From an uncultured Bacteroidota bacterium (lineage in GTDB: Bacteria; Bacteroidota; Bacteroidia; JABEUT01): a DNA stretch of 44,909 nucleotides. The stretch covers positions 1 to 44,909 of the forward strand of contig CAIPDV010000088.1 of NCBI GenBank assembly GCA_903863935.1, read 5' to 3'. The translations under genes were made by a program, and so were the position numbers. Every line of letters begins with the position of its first letter. Position 1 is the first letter of the stretch. Below are positions 1 through 8,842 of the stretch, piece after piece. Below the pieces are notes generated by a model that was not told the DNA's origin, did no database searches, and worked only from the letters and a program-made list of their open reading frames with translations.

Positions 1-507
1 CAGAGAATCTAAAAAACCATGCAAAGCATGCTTGGAAGCCGCATACATCGAACGCTCCGGAAGTGCTATTTTACCCAACACGCTGCTAATTGCAACAATG
101 TGCCCGGATTTTTTTTCGAGCATTATAGGCAGTACATTTTTAGTTAAAGTGGTAACAGCAAAAAAATTCAACTCCATTATTTGCCTGTCAACTTCAATAG
201 TGCTTTCATTTACAGCAAAACGCTGCACCACACCTGCATTACAAACCAAAATATCAATTGTTCCCAATCGTTGTTTGATCTTCTCTACTATGGCTTCTGC
301 ATTCTCGGTATGATACAAATCCATTGGAAGAATCATACAATTTTCATCAGATAATCCCGCTTCCCGCTGAACCCGCTTAAGCTCTTCTTCCCTGCGGGCC
401 GTAAGAACTATTTTTGAGCCAAGTTTGGCAAACTCATTGACCAGTGCCTCTCCGATACCCGATGATGCGCCTGTTATCCAAACAACCTTTCCTGAAAATG
501 ACTTCAT
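1..507 (-). CDS. SDR family oxidoreductase, 3' end cut by window edge
   Basis: A short-chain dehydrogenase/reductase, read on the minus strand from an ATG at 507; 169 codons are visible and the frame is open to the window edge. It shows the classical SDR signatures: TGASSGIG at residues 12-19 (NAD(P)-binding Rossmann turn), NAG at 90-92, Asn114, Ser141/142 and the YAASK catalytic motif with Tyr155 and Lys159. An arginine pair at 38-39, after the second beta strand, suggests NADPH preference (inference). The substrate cannot be read from the sequence. The gene is divergent from the lipoprotein gene that begins at 637, and a TAnnTTTG box precedes it. Family assignment is firm; only the C-terminal substrate-binding part is missing. 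Confidence 0.93.
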   Translation of the reverse strand, partial: MKSFSGKVVWITGASSGIGEALVNEFAKLGSKIVLTARREEELKRVQREAGLSDENCMILPMDLYHTENAEAIVEKIKQRLGTIDILVCNAGVVQRFAVNESTIEVDRQIMELNFFAVTTLTKNVLPIMLEKKSGHIVAISSVLGKIALPERSMYAASKHALHGFLDSL

Positions 508-527
508 ATTTATTGTAGTAAACCTTG

Positions 528-535
528 CAAATGTA
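528..535 (-). promoter_or_regulatory. Putative -7 box of the SDR gene
   Basis: TACATTTG on the minus strand matches the Bacteroidota housekeeping -7 consensus TAnnTTTG and lies about 20 nt upstream of the SDR start. No convincing -33 TTG is visible. Confidence 0.55.
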
Positions 536-599
536 ATGTGAAAAAGCCATATACGAATCATAACCGCATTTTAGTTTAATTCCGTTACCTGAATTGCCT

Positions 600-607
600 T
601 ACATTTG
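600..607 (+). promoter_or_regulatory. Putative -7 box of the DUF4296 lipoprotein gene
   Basis: TACATTTG on the plus strand matches TAnnTTTG. It ends 29 nt before the ATG at 637, which supports that start over the TTG at 610, only two bases past the box. Confidence 0.55.
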
Positions 608-636
608 CATTGAACTTACTCCACCAATTGCAAAAT

Positions 637-1005
637 ATGAAGGCCTTTCTACCTGTTTTATTTATTGTATGCCTGCTCTCTGTTTCATGCAGAAATAATA
701 ATAAAATGAAGGTTCCTAAAGATATTTTAAGTCCTGACACAATGGTTGAGGTGCTTACAGATGTGCATTTAGTGCAGGCCTCACAGCGAATGGGAATAGC
801 CATTGACACAACAGATACAGCTTCCTCTGCTTCTTTCAGCTATGTATGGAAAAAGCACCGGATTACAGAAGATGAGTATAATAAGTGCCTGGATTTTTAT
901 TCACATAATCCGAGTTTACTGGATTCTATATATGAGAAAGTATTGAGTAATTTAAGCAGGCAAAAGGCCGAATTACAGGGCCGGAAACAGTTAATTAAAA
1001 AATAG
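637..1005 (+). CDS. DUF4296-type lipoprotein
   Basis: A 122-residue predicted lipoprotein. I start it at the ATG at 637 rather than the in-frame TTG at 610, because residues 1-18 then form a clean lipoprotein signal (hydrophobic run, then LSVSC with lipidated Cys18) and the promoter box lies just upstream. The body has the pattern of the DUF4296 family common in Bacteroidota: a proline-leading helix, then a D-V/I-H-L-x-x-A helix, and an EDEYNKCLDFYSHNP-like region near residues 75-90. A second, charged helix ends the protein. The function is unknown; the protein should sit in the periplasm or on the outer membrane. The glycosyltransferase start follows after two bases, so the two are probably co-transcribed and translationally coupled. 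Confidence 0.8.
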   Translation: MKAFLPVLFIVCLLSVSCRNNNKMKVPKDILSPDTMVEVLTDVHLVQASQRMGIAIDTTDTASSASFSYVWKKHRITEDEYNKCLDFYSHNPSLLDSIYEKVLSNLSRQKAELQGRKQLIKK

Positions 1006-1007
1006 GG

Positions 1008-2159
1008 ATGCACCTTTTAATCCATGTGCTATTTTTACTTTTCGTAGTCCTTAGTTCACTCTATTTCATTTATATAATCATTCATCTTATAAGCTGGGCA
1101 TTACTTCCGGTAAGTAAAACTGATGGGGCTATAATACCAGAAACTAAAATAACCGTTGTTATAGCTGCACGCAATGAAGAAGCAACTATTTCAAAATGCC
1201 TTGAATCTATTTTAAAACAAGATTATCCGGCTGATTTATTGCAAATAATTGTGGTGGACGATCACTCAACTGACAAAACAAAAGAAGTCGCAGAAAAATT
1301 ACTCGCTGAGTCAGATAAAAACTATAGATGTATTTCGAACCGTGAGAAATCACATGGTAAGAAGACTGCAATTTCTGAAGCTATAAAAAATTCTTCCGGT
1401 GAACTGATTGTAATAACCGATGCCGACTGTACAAGCCCTGCAACTTGGTTATCATCTATTGAAAATGAATATCGGACATCCGGTGCTTTTATGGTTTGCG
1501 GACCAGTTCAAATTTCAAATGAAAAAGGCTTGATAGGAAAATTCCAAAGCCTTGAATTATGTGGGCTCTCGTTACTTTCCGGTGCCGGCATTAAAGCAGG
1601 GCTCCCATTATTATGCAATGGGGCCAATATTGCCTATACTAAAAAAGTATTTGATGATGTTGAAGGATTTCATGGGATTGATAAAAACCCTTCCGGAGAT
1701 GATATACTGCTGATGTTTAAAATTCATTCTAGATTTCCGGGCAAAATCACATATTTGAAATCTCGTAATGCCATTGTTTCCACCGCTGCCCAAAACTCTC
1801 TTAAAGACTTTATTTTACAACGAATACGCTGGGCTTCCAAAGGACTTTATTCTAAAAACAAAGCAAATAGTTTTGTCAGCCTGCTTGTGTTTGGTTCTAA
1901 TTTTATATCCCTGCCGATTCTCATCTTTGTTCTTATCAAAATGAAATTCTTCCCTGTGGTAATGGGTTGCTTCGCGGCAAAATTCCTGGCCGATTTTTTA
2001 TTGCTTTTCTTCGGAACACAGTTTTTCAGGAAGAAAAACCTATTGATAATTTTTCCAATTGCAGAAATTATTACCTTGCTCTACATGAGTTGGATTGGGA
2101 TTGTTGCTAATTTCTCATCCTACAAATGGAAAGACAGACATTACAAACGCCTTGCTTAA
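1008..2159 (+). CDS. Membrane-anchored family 2 glycosyltransferase
   Basis: A 383-residue GT2 (GT-A fold) glycosyltransferase. A transmembrane helix spans about residues 5-32. The catalytic domain follows, with IAARNEE near 52-58, the nucleotide-binding VVDDHSTD near 82-89, the metal-binding DADC near 138-141, a GDD acceptor-site motif near 230-232 and QRIRW near 271-275, the Q/RxxRW type signature of processive synthases. Hydrophobic segments at about 290-375 make further membrane helices. It should transfer sugar from a nucleotide or dolichyl/polyprenyl donor to a lipid or polysaccharide at the inner membrane; the sugar cannot be told. It lies between a lipoprotein gene and a permease gene with 2-3 nt gaps, an arrangement suggesting one transcript. 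Confidence 0.9.
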   Translation: MHLLIHVLFLLFVVLSSLYFIYIIIHLISWALLPVSKTDGAIIPETKITVVIAARNEEATISKCLESILKQDYPADLLQIIVVDDHSTDKTKEVAEKLLAESDKNYRCISNREKSHGKKTAISEAIKNSSGELIVITDADCTSPATWLSSIENEYRTSGAFMVCGPVQISNEKGLIGKFQSLELCGLSLLSGAGIKAGLPLLCNGANIAYTKKVFDDVEGFHGIDKNPSGDDILLMFKIHSRFPGKITYLKSRNAIVSTAAQNSLKDFILQRIRWASKGLYSKNKANSFVSLLVFGSNFISLPILIFVLIKMKFFPVVMGCFAAKFLADFLLLFFGTQFFRKKNLLIIFPIAEIITLLYMSWIGIVANFSSYKWKDRHYKRLA

Positions 2160-2162
2160 CCT

Positions 2163-3362
2163 ATGTTATTCCTGAGTAAAAAAAACAAACCAATTGATTA
2201 TCTGTCCTTAAGCAGTAAGGCGTGGAAGAAATTCAAGAAAAATAAAATAGCCCTCGGTAGTTTTTATTTTATCATTCTGATTGTAGTTGTTTCAATTCTC
2301 GGCTATTCAATCACACCCGATTCTACACCCGATGCAAATAACCAGATTCTGCAACTCTCTGTGAAACCTCCGGGAACCAAGGTTACGATGCTACTTGTAA
2401 AGAAAAATCTTGATGTACAAAATTCATTCTTTTTCAAGAAAATGCTATTCGGTCAGGAAAGCCAGTTCTTTACGATTCCCTTATATAAATATAGTTTTGA
2501 AGGGAATGAACTGGTTGCCGAAACCTTTACAGGGAGCACCCCGAATAATGGACCAATAAAGAGATACAAGCTTAGTGAAATAATTTACGGAACTGAAAAT
2601 ATTTCTGCTCCGAATAAATCAAACGAGGAATTAAAAAGAGAAGTAGAGAAAAATAACATTGTTACTAAAACTTATTTACTAGGCACGGATCAGGAAGGCA
2701 GAGACATGTTAAGCCGCCTTATGATTGGTAGCAGGGTTTCACTTTCAGTGGGATTTATTGCCGTAATTATTTCTCTGATAATTGGAATATTGTTGGGTGC
2801 TACAGCTGGCTATTATAAAGGAAAGTGGGATAGTTTTGTTACGTGGTTAATAAGCGTGGTCTGGTCTCTTCCTACTTTATTACTTGTAATTTCAATTACC
2901 CTGGCACTTGGAAAAGGCTTCTGGCAAATATTTATTGCGGTGGGCCTTACTATGTGGATTGATGTTGCCCGGATTGTTCGCGGACAAGTTATTTCCTTAC
3001 GCGAAGAAACATTTATTGAAGCGGGAAAAGCCATGGGTTTTTCTACTTCAAGAATAATTTTCAGGCACATACTCCCTAATATTACCGGAACGATAACCGT
3101 TGTAGCTGCCGATAATTTTGCTGCGGCAATTCTTCTTGAAGCAGGTTTGAGTTTTCTAGGTATTGGTGCACAACCCCCAACAGCTTCATGGGGCTCAATG
3201 ATAAATGCAAACAGGGGTTTTATCATTACCGATTCTTCCTATCTGGTCTTTCTTCCTGGTGTATGCCTTATGTTATTGGTGCTGGCGTTTTTCCTTGTTG
3301 GTAATGGATTGAGGGATGCCCTGGACAACAAAAGCGAGGCAAGCCAATTGGTGGGTGCCTGA
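2163..3362 (+). CDS. ABC transporter permease, OppC/DppC type, with extra periplasmic segment
   Basis: Inner-membrane permease of the dipeptide/oligopeptide (OppC/DppC) family, 399 residues. A first helix lies near 33-50. The family signature LLGTDQEGRDMLSRL appears only at about 172, and the EAA loop that contacts the ATPase is at about 286-306 (EAGKAMGF...HILPN). A run of membrane helices covers 190-390. The region between helix 1 and the GTDxxGRD motif is about 120 residues, longer than I expect for classical DppC, so it probably forms an added periplasmic domain. No OppB, ATPase or binding-protein gene is next to it, so its partners must lie elsewhere. It follows the glycosyltransferase by three bases. 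Confidence 0.9.
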   Translation: MLFLSKKNKPIDYLSLSSKAWKKFKKNKIALGSFYFIILIVVVSILGYSITPDSTPDANNQILQLSVKPPGTKVTMLLVKKNLDVQNSFFFKKMLFGQESQFFTIPLYKYSFEGNELVAETFTGSTPNNGPIKRYKLSEIIYGTENISAPNKSNEELKREVEKNNIVTKTYLLGTDQEGRDMLSRLMIGSRVSLSVGFIAVIISLIIGILLGATAGYYKGKWDSFVTWLISVVWSLPTLLLVISITLALGKGFWQIFIAVGLTMWIDVARIVRGQVISLREETFIEAGKAMGFSTSRIIFRHILPNITGTITVVAADNFAAAILLEAGLSFLGIGAQPPTASWGSMINANRGFIITDSSYLVFLPGVCLMLLVLAFFLVGNGLRDALDNKSEASQLVGA

Positions 3363-3376
3363 TAAAATTTTACTTG

Positions 3377-4522
3377 CTATTCTTTTGAAAGGATTGCATA
3401 CTGAAACCTGAACATGAATCGAACAAACTGAAACGAACTCCACCAGAGAAACATTTGAAGCGGGTTAGCTCGCTTTTCATTTTCAACATTTGATATTTTT
3501 TTACTTGATTGGATAATTCTATCAAGCTCCCAACTTACCTTTGTCCTGAAGTCTTTATCCTTCACTTCCACATTTGTTTCAATACTGCTAAAGTGACTTA
3601 GGTGATTTATATTGTACGAACCTATGCTCACCCAATCATTATCTACAACAATTAATTTACCGTGCAAAATGGTTTTATTCCATTCGTAAATTTCAATATT
3701 GTTGCGGAGCAGCCACGCATACCAATAGGAAGTAGCATTTTTAACAACTTTCACATCGCTTACACCCGGAAGAATAACTCTTACTTTCACATTCCGCTTC
3801 GATGCATTTTTCAATGCCACCCTAGTTCGAGTACCGGGAAGAAAATAACTTTCCACTAAGGTAACAGATGATTGTGCGCTTCGTAAAGCATTAATAATAC
3901 TTGTAGAGATTCCTTTCCTTCTGTACAACCAATCGTTTTGTTGCAATTTTACAAGTATGCCTTGTGGTTTTGTCGGTGCTTTACTCGCTTTCTTATTTCT
4001 TCTGAAATAGCCTTTTTTTGACCATAGGCGTTCACACATATCTGAGATATCATCACAAATATTACCCTTTACATAAACAGCGAAATCAAGCCATGGAGTA
4101 TCAGCTCCCTTCAAACGATATTTATCATCGAAATTTATTCCGCCTATTAAAGCTTCTTTTCCATCTGCAATCAATATTTTATGATGAAGCCTTCTGCCGA
4201 AATGCAATTTTATTCCTTTAAATAAAGGCGAATGCATCCGGAAATTTATTCCGCATTCTTTTATGGTTTCAATTGTTTCAGATTTTAGCTCATGCGATCC
4301 AAATGCGTCAATCAGCAGGTTCACTTCAACCCCTCTTTCAACTGCCCCAGTAAGCAATTTTATGGTTTCCAGCCCAGTTGAATCATCCGAAAAAATATAG
4401 GTTTGCAAATGGATCTTGTGCAAACTATTGCGGATAATTTTATTGGCACGTTCAAAAAAATCATCACCACTATTTACGAATTCTACTTCTGAGGCAAAAT
4501 TATAGGAAGTCTTTTTCTTCAT
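3377..4522 (-). CDS. Phospholipase D-like protein, cardiolipin synthase type
   Basis: A 381-residue protein of the PLD superfamily with two HKD motifs: His113-x-Lys115-x4-Asp120 followed by GGINFDD, and His287-x-Lys289-x4-Asp294 followed by GSYNIN. Paired HKD motifs with this spacing and the GG/GS-x-N ends fit bacterial cardiolipin synthases such as ClsB, which join phosphatidylglycerol with another phospholipid. Unlike ClsA there is no N-terminal pair of membrane helices; a hydrophobic aromatic stretch at the C-terminus (about 355-375) could be a membrane-contact helix. An interrupted small membrane-protein gene lies 22 nt upstream on the same strand. Another PLD-type transferase or nuclease is possible but less likely. 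Confidence 0.87.
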   Translation of the reverse strand: MKKKTSYNFASEVEFVNSGDDFFERANKIIRNSLHKIHLQTYIFSDDSTGLETIKLLTGAVERGVEVNLLIDAFGSHELKSETIETIKECGINFRMHSPLFKGIKLHFGRRLHHKILIADGKEALIGGINFDDKYRLKGADTPWLDFAVYVKGNICDDISDMCERLWSKKGYFRRNKKASKAPTKPQGILVKLQQNDWLYRRKGISTSIINALRSAQSSVTLVESYFLPGTRTRVALKNASKRNVKVRVILPGVSDVKVVKNATSYWYAWLLRNNIEIYEWNKTILHGKLIVVDNDWVSIGSYNINHLSHFSSIETNVEVKDKDFRTKVSWELDRIIQSSKKISNVENEKRANPLQMFLWWSSFQFVRFMFRFQYAILSKE

Positions 4523-4544
4523 ACCTCAAACCCTGCAATACATT

Positions 4545-4832
4545 CTAATTTTTATACTCCTCGTGACCACTTCTGTCATCACCTTCTGTCTTCACAAAAT
4601 ATATTGCAAGAATGATCAGCAACACTTCAAACCCGAGGATATAATACTTATAATCCATAACCTTGAAAGAGACAATATTACTCCACCACCAGCCGAAGAA
4701 ATGCATCGGATCCTGTTTCAAGTGTATATAATACTACAAGAAACTTATCATAGTGTAAGCAACAAAAACACAACCTATGGCAATTAAATTACCGCGGATG
4801 AAATGCTTTATAATGTGTGGAATCTTTTTCAT
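4545..4832 (-). pseudogene. Small two-helix membrane protein gene with one in-frame TAG
   Basis: Read on the minus strand from the ATG at 4832, a 96-codon frame encodes a coherent small membrane protein except for a single TAG at codon 33 (4734-4736). Before the stop, a basic N-terminus (MKKIPHIIKHFIRGN) leads into a hydrophobic helix. After it, the same frame continues through DPMHFFGWWWSN and a second helix (YYILGFEVLLIILAIYFV) to a charged tail ending in TAG at 4545. The amino-acid pattern is protein-like on both sides and there is no frameshift, so this looks like a recent nonsense mutation, a sequencing error or, much less likely, readthrough. I do not recognise the family. It is immediately upstream of the PLD gene. 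Confidence 0.6.
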
Positions 4833-4926
4833 GGAATCAGATTATAAAATATGAAGGTGAAGATACAAAATAAAATTAAGGTTACTTTTACAAATCAAAT
4901 AGCACACTAATCCATTCGATAGCTCC

Positions 4927-5544
4927 ATGGCTGAATTTATATCCATAATACCTTCTGAAATTGATGAGGACGCCCTTGCATTAGCCATTGAATGTCTTGA
5001 ATCAGGTGGTGTTTTAATTTATCCTACTGATACAATTTATGCAATGGGTTGCAGCCTTAATCATCCAAAGGCTATAGAACGTATGGCCCGTATAAAAGAT
5101 ATCCGGGTTGATAAAGCTGTGTTTTCCCTCATCTTTCATGACTTTACGGAGATTGCGAATTATACCAAGCCAATGAGCACATCCATATACAAGCTTATGA
5201 AACGCTGCTTACCCGGGCCTTTTACATTTATCCTTAATGCCAACTCCAATATAAGCCGATTGATGAATACCCGCCGGAAGACTGTTGGAGTGCGTATTCC
5301 AGACAATGCAATCATACTAAAGTTAGTAGAAAGGATCGGGTGCCCCATCGTATCCACATCCCTGCATGATGAAGATGAAATTGTAAAATTCCCGACAGAC
5401 CCTATGGAAATTTACAACCATTATGACGACAAGGTTGATATGGTTATTGATGGAGGATTCGGGCATAATGAAGAATCAACTGTGGTTGATTGTACCTCTG
5501 AAGAACCTTCACTGATAAGGCAGGGAGCCGGAATATTAAATTAA
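4927..5544 (+). CDS. YciO/Sua5/YrdC-family protein (threonylcarbamoyl-AMP synthase-like)
   Basis: A 205-residue member of the Sua5/YrdC/YciO family, whose studied members make threonylcarbamoyl-AMP for the t6A37 modification of tRNA. Family features: GGVLIYPTDTIYAMGC near 28-43 (nucleotide and threonine site), KDIR near 57, PGPFTFIL near 96, TRRKTVGVRIP near 116-126, VSTSLHDEDE near 140 and LIRQGAG at the C-terminus. The RRKTVGVR block and the STSL motif resemble YciO more than TsaC, and the length matches E. coli YciO (about 206). Whether this copy or another supplies the tRNA function is open. The stop codon overlaps the stop of the convergent peptidase gene. Confidence 0.9.
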   Translation: MAEFISIIPSEIDEDALALAIECLESGGVLIYPTDTIYAMGCSLNHPKAIERMARIKDIRVDKAVFSLIFHDFTEIANYTKPMSTSIYKLMKRCLPGPFTFILNANSNISRLMNTRRKTVGVRIPDNAIILKLVERIGCPIVSTSLHDEDEIVKFPTDPMEIYNHYDDKVDMVIDGGFGHNEESTVVDCTSEEPSLIRQGAGILN

Positions 5545-7010
5545 TTTACTCCGTAGGTTGCCAGCATGTATGCCATCATGGCAACACCCGCGGCACCAAG
5601 TTCAAGCTCACGCTTATTTACCTTATCAAATGTATCAGCCGCTGTGTGATGGTAGTCAAAATATCGTTGTGAATCGGGCATTAAACCAATCATAACGGTA
5701 CCTGATTTTTGTAATGGCTCAATATCCGTACCACCTTCCCCGCCTGTGAAATCATAAATTCCATATGGAAGGAACAGGTCCTTCCAGCCTCTAATCTTTT
5801 TCCGCTGAGTATCATTACCACCCACTCCAAAACCCCGTGGAGAAAATCCTCCGGCATCTGATTCAATGGCAGCAATATGGTTTTCATGATGCAGTGCCGC
5901 AAGTTCAGCATACTTCATTGCACCACGTGTACCGTTCTCCTCATTCATAAACATGACAAAGCGAATGGTCCGTTTTGGTTTTATTCCGAGTGCTTTGAAA
6001 GTTCTTAGTACTTCCAACGTGTGAACAATGCCTGCCCCATCATCATGCGCTCCCTGCCCCAATTCCCATGAATCCAAGTGTCCGCCAATGGTTACATATT
6101 GATCAGGATGTTCCGTACCTTTTAATTCTGCAACAACGTTGTACGATTTTTCATCAGGTAGAGTAGCACAACTCATTTCGAAATGAAACTTTGTGTTTTT
6201 GTCAACCGTTAATTGTTTGTGCAGCAATTCCGCACCAACAGTAGATATGGCGCAACATGGAATTTTTGGAAATGAATCATTATACTGCATTGCACCTGTA
6301 TGCGGATAATCGTCCAACGCATTTGTCATGGAACGCACCACTGTGCCAACAGCACCATATTTCGATGCCATACTGGGCCCTGCCCATCGTTGTGCAACCG
6401 CCTTTCCGTATGCCCCGAAGGTCATAATTTCTGTTTCATCAAATGCTCCGTTAAAGAAAACTATTTTACCGGCAATGCCTGATCTTCCAAGTTTTTTCAA
6501 TTGCGCCAAACTGTCTATTTCAATTATGGGAGCTGTTAAACCACCTTCCGGAGTTGCAACGGAACGACCCAATGCACAAATATTCACGCTATACTCACCC
6601 GATTGTGTTGTAAGAATTTTTGCTGTTTCCTTTGCACCACGCACCCAATGCGGAACCATGCATTCTTGTTTGAAAACAGTATCAGCCCCTAGACTTTCCA
6701 TTACCTGGTAAGTATATTCAACGGCAGCAGCGGCTTGCGGAGAACCTGTCAGCCTCCCTCCTATTTTATTGCTCAGATAATCCAGATATGAATAACATTT
6801 TCCATGTAATAAAATCTCATTAGCCAGTGCCCGGAACATCACAGAATCCGCTTTGTAATTATTTGGCTCACCGGGAGCTGATGCCACTATATTTCCGGTG
6901 ACAGGAGTATTCGCATTACTTGCAGCGGGAGCATTTTTTGTTGCAGGATTATTACACGAATAAAAAAGGGAAATAGAAATCAGACCAACTAGCGGGATAT
7001 GATTTTTCAT
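5541..7010 (-). CDS. M28 family zinc peptidase, lipoprotein
   Basis: A 489-residue exported aminopeptidase or carboxypeptidase Q-like enzyme. The N-terminus is a lipoprotein signal with Cys19 (FYSC). A protease-associated-like insert occupies roughly 125-275. The metallopeptidase domain carries the M28 zinc ligands: His311 in GGHLDSW, bridging Asp323 in AHDDGAG, catalytic Glu357 plus Glu358 in MNEENG, Asp385 in ESDAGG and His455 in YHHT. All ligands are present, so it should be active, releasing amino acids or dipeptides in the periplasm or at the cell surface. It starts 14 nt after the T9SS protein gene on the same strand and may be co-transcribed with it. Its 3' end overlaps the YciO-type gene by four bases (TTAA). 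Confidence 0.92.
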   Translation of the reverse strand: MKNHIPLVGLISISLFYSCNNPATKNAPAASNANTPVTGNIVASAPGEPNNYKADSVMFRALANEILLHGKCYSYLDYLSNKIGGRLTGSPQAAAAVEYTYQVMESLGADTVFKQECMVPHWVRGAKETAKILTTQSGEYSVNICALGRSVATPEGGLTAPIIEIDSLAQLKKLGRSGIAGKIVFFNGAFDETEIMTFGAYGKAVAQRWAGPSMASKYGAVGTVVRSMTNALDDYPHTGAMQYNDSFPKIPCCAISTVGAELLHKQLTVDKNTKFHFEMSCATLPDEKSYNVVAELKGTEHPDQYVTIGGHLDSWELGQGAHDDGAGIVHTLEVLRTFKALGIKPKRTIRFVMFMNEENGTRGAMKYAELAALHHENHIAAIESDAGGFSPRGFGVGGNDTQRKKIRGWKDLFLPYGIYDFTGGEGGTDIEPLQKSGTVMIGLMPDSQRYFDYHHTAADTFDKVNKRELELGAAGVAMMAYMLATYGVN

Positions 7011-7024
7011 ATTAACTGAAACAA

Positions 7025-8746
7025 TTAGTTTTTAACGAATTTTAAAATAGTTTTTTTACCTGTATGTATTTCATTTACGGAAATAAAATACACTCCCGGA
7101 TTTAATCCGGAAATATCAATTACACTCTCTAACCCTTGTTTATTAAAACTTGCAAGCGTTTGTCCAACTACGTTATAAAGCATAATTTCCTTCTTACCTT
7201 CATAAGTTCCTGCAAGCGTAATTTTATTTGAAGAAGGGTTTGGATAAACTACATATCCGTCATTAGGTGAAGTAATATCCTCAATTCCCGAAGGGCTTGA
7301 GCAGGTTGATTTATCCGCATGAATATTACATGTGAATACATTATAGAAACCGCCGGAAACCTTGTTCCATGCTACAACTGCTTCTCCTTTGTTTGTTCCA
7401 ACCGCATTCAAATCGTAGTTCGGGTTGAAACCATCATAGTTTGTAATGTTGCCAAAACCAACTCCAGGAAGTGCCCATGTAGCATATAAAGCACCTGCGG
7501 TATCAAGTCCTAATGCATATAATTTTTCAGGATTATTTGTATTAACATAAAACACATATTCGCCTTTGTTACCATCAGAAGCCGGGTATGGGTAAGCTGA
7601 ATATCCGCCATGCGTAATGGCAGTATCATTCCATAAGATCGTGCCATCCGATTTTAATTTCATTGCTGCAACATCATTAAAAGTATTCAGATTATTATAG
7701 GTCATCAGGAAATTCATATCGGCTTCCTGTTTCACTTCAAGATAATCTATTCCATTTGCATTGTTACCCGCAAGTAAAGTACCAAATGTTGCAAGCAACT
7801 GGGTACCCGTAGGGCTAACTTGTTGCATATAACACTCACCATTTGCACTCACCCTTGACTCGATCCAGAACACAACTGCGTTGTTGGAATTATCGGCGTA
7901 AAGCCAAAGGTCATGATTAATTAAAGGATATACATCAGGCCCGGATGAAAGCATAACCCCCGCTGAAGACCAGCCACCGGCAAGGGCTCCGTTAGATGCA
8001 TTATATTTATCAAGGAATAAAGAAGTACCTCCAATAGGGCCATTTGCCCAAACTACATATACGGAACTTTTATCGGGAGTTAATGTAATTTGCGGATAAT
8101 ATTCAGCAACACCTGCATTCACCGCTATATTAGTACCCGCCGGATTCCAGTTGATGGCAACGTTTCCATTACTGTCTATACGTTGCATCATTACATCCTG
8201 CGAAGTGAAATTCATCACACTATCCCATCTCGTCCATGCAAGATAAACTCCATCAAATTTATCGCTGACGATAAGCGGATATTTGTGATTGTATTTTGAA
8301 CCACCCGAACTTACTTGAACCGGGGTGCCACTATTCCACAGGGCTACACCGGCACGTGTGTATTTCTGTACAAATATGGAACTGCGCTGGTTTCCGCTTG
8401 GGTAACCATACCATGCCACTATTACTCCACCATCTTCTGCAGTTATAATTTGAGAAGCATAATCATCTCCGGTAGGGTCTGCAATTATTCCACCAGCAGG
8501 CCATCCGGAAAGTAAATTGCCATTCGAATCATATGCTGCGGTATGTATTTTACTATTTTGGTTTGCAGTTGTATCAGTAGCTTGCCAGGTAACGTAAAAA
8601 CTGCCATTTGCAGCAGCCGATACAAATGGCCTGTGATGATTATCTGCCGTGAAAGACACCTGCGTTCCACCCGATACCCACTGGGCTTGGATGACAAATG
8701 AAAAATAGAAAATGAACAGTGAAAATGAAAGTATTGATTTTTTCAT
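7025..8746 (-). CDS. Secreted protein with T9SS type A sorting domain
   Basis: A 573-residue secreted protein. I use the ATG at 8746, not the upstream in-frame start at 8842, because residues 1-22 then form a signal peptide (MKKSILSFSLFIFYF..., cleavage near AQW) and the promoter box at 8773-8780 would fall inside a longer reading. The central 450 residues contain repeating units with W-G/A-N and D-x-N-G-N patterns (for example QRIDSNGN, KLKSDGT, DTAGAL), which look like a beta-propeller or repeated beta-sheet fold. The last 75 residues are a type A sorting domain: VYPNPSSNKI, LYNVVGQ, ISGLNPGVYFISV and a lysine-rich end. No enzyme motif was seen; the ligand is unknown. Confidence 0.88.
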   Translation of the reverse strand: MKKSILSFSLFIFYFSFVIQAQWVSGGTQVSFTADNHHRPFVSAAANGSFYVTWQATDTTANQNSKIHTAAYDSNGNLLSGWPAGGIIADPTGDDYASQIITAEDGGVIVAWYGYPSGNQRSSIFVQKYTRAGVALWNSGTPVQVSSGGSKYNHKYPLIVSDKFDGVYLAWTRWDSVMNFTSQDVMMQRIDSNGNVAINWNPAGTNIAVNAGVAEYYPQITLTPDKSSVYVVWANGPIGGTSLFLDKYNASNGALAGGWSSAGVMLSSGPDVYPLINHDLWLYADNSNNAVVFWIESRVSANGECYMQQVSPTGTQLLATFGTLLAGNNANGIDYLEVKQEADMNFLMTYNNLNTFNDVAAMKLKSDGTILWNDTAITHGGYSAYPYPASDGNKGEYVFYVNTNNPEKLYALGLDTAGALYATWALPGVGFGNITNYDGFNPNYDLNAVGTNKGEAVVAWNKVSGGFYNVFTCNIHADKSTCSSPSGIEDITSPNDGYVVYPNPSSNKITLAGTYEGKKEIMLYNVVGQTLASFNKQGLESVIDISGLNPGVYFISVNEIHTGKKTILKFVKN

Positions 8747-8772
8747 GGCGTATTGTTTAGCGTTAGTGAATA

Positions 8773-8780
8773 CAAATGTA
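8773..8780 (-). promoter_or_regulatory. Putative -7 box of the T9SS protein / M28 peptidase unit
   Basis: TACATTTG on the minus strand (consensus TAnnTTTG), 26 nt before the ATG at 8746. It supports that start codon. Confidence 0.55.
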
Positions 8781-8842
8781 AAACAATACCGCATTATTCT
8801 GCCATTTTCCTTAAAATTGAGATTCTGAAGTTCCAAAAACAC

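Noticed and set aside
4734-4736. Amber codon as a recoding (pyrrolysine-like) site
   Set aside because: No pylT or pylS gene or hairpin was seen, and other genes in the window also end in TAG (for example rodA and the DUF4296 lipoprotein). A mutation or sequencing error is far simpler.
8747-8842. Longer start for the T9SS repeat protein at 8842
   Set aside because: The extra 32 residues are not a signal peptide and would contain the promoter box; the ATG at 8746 gives a clean signal sequence.
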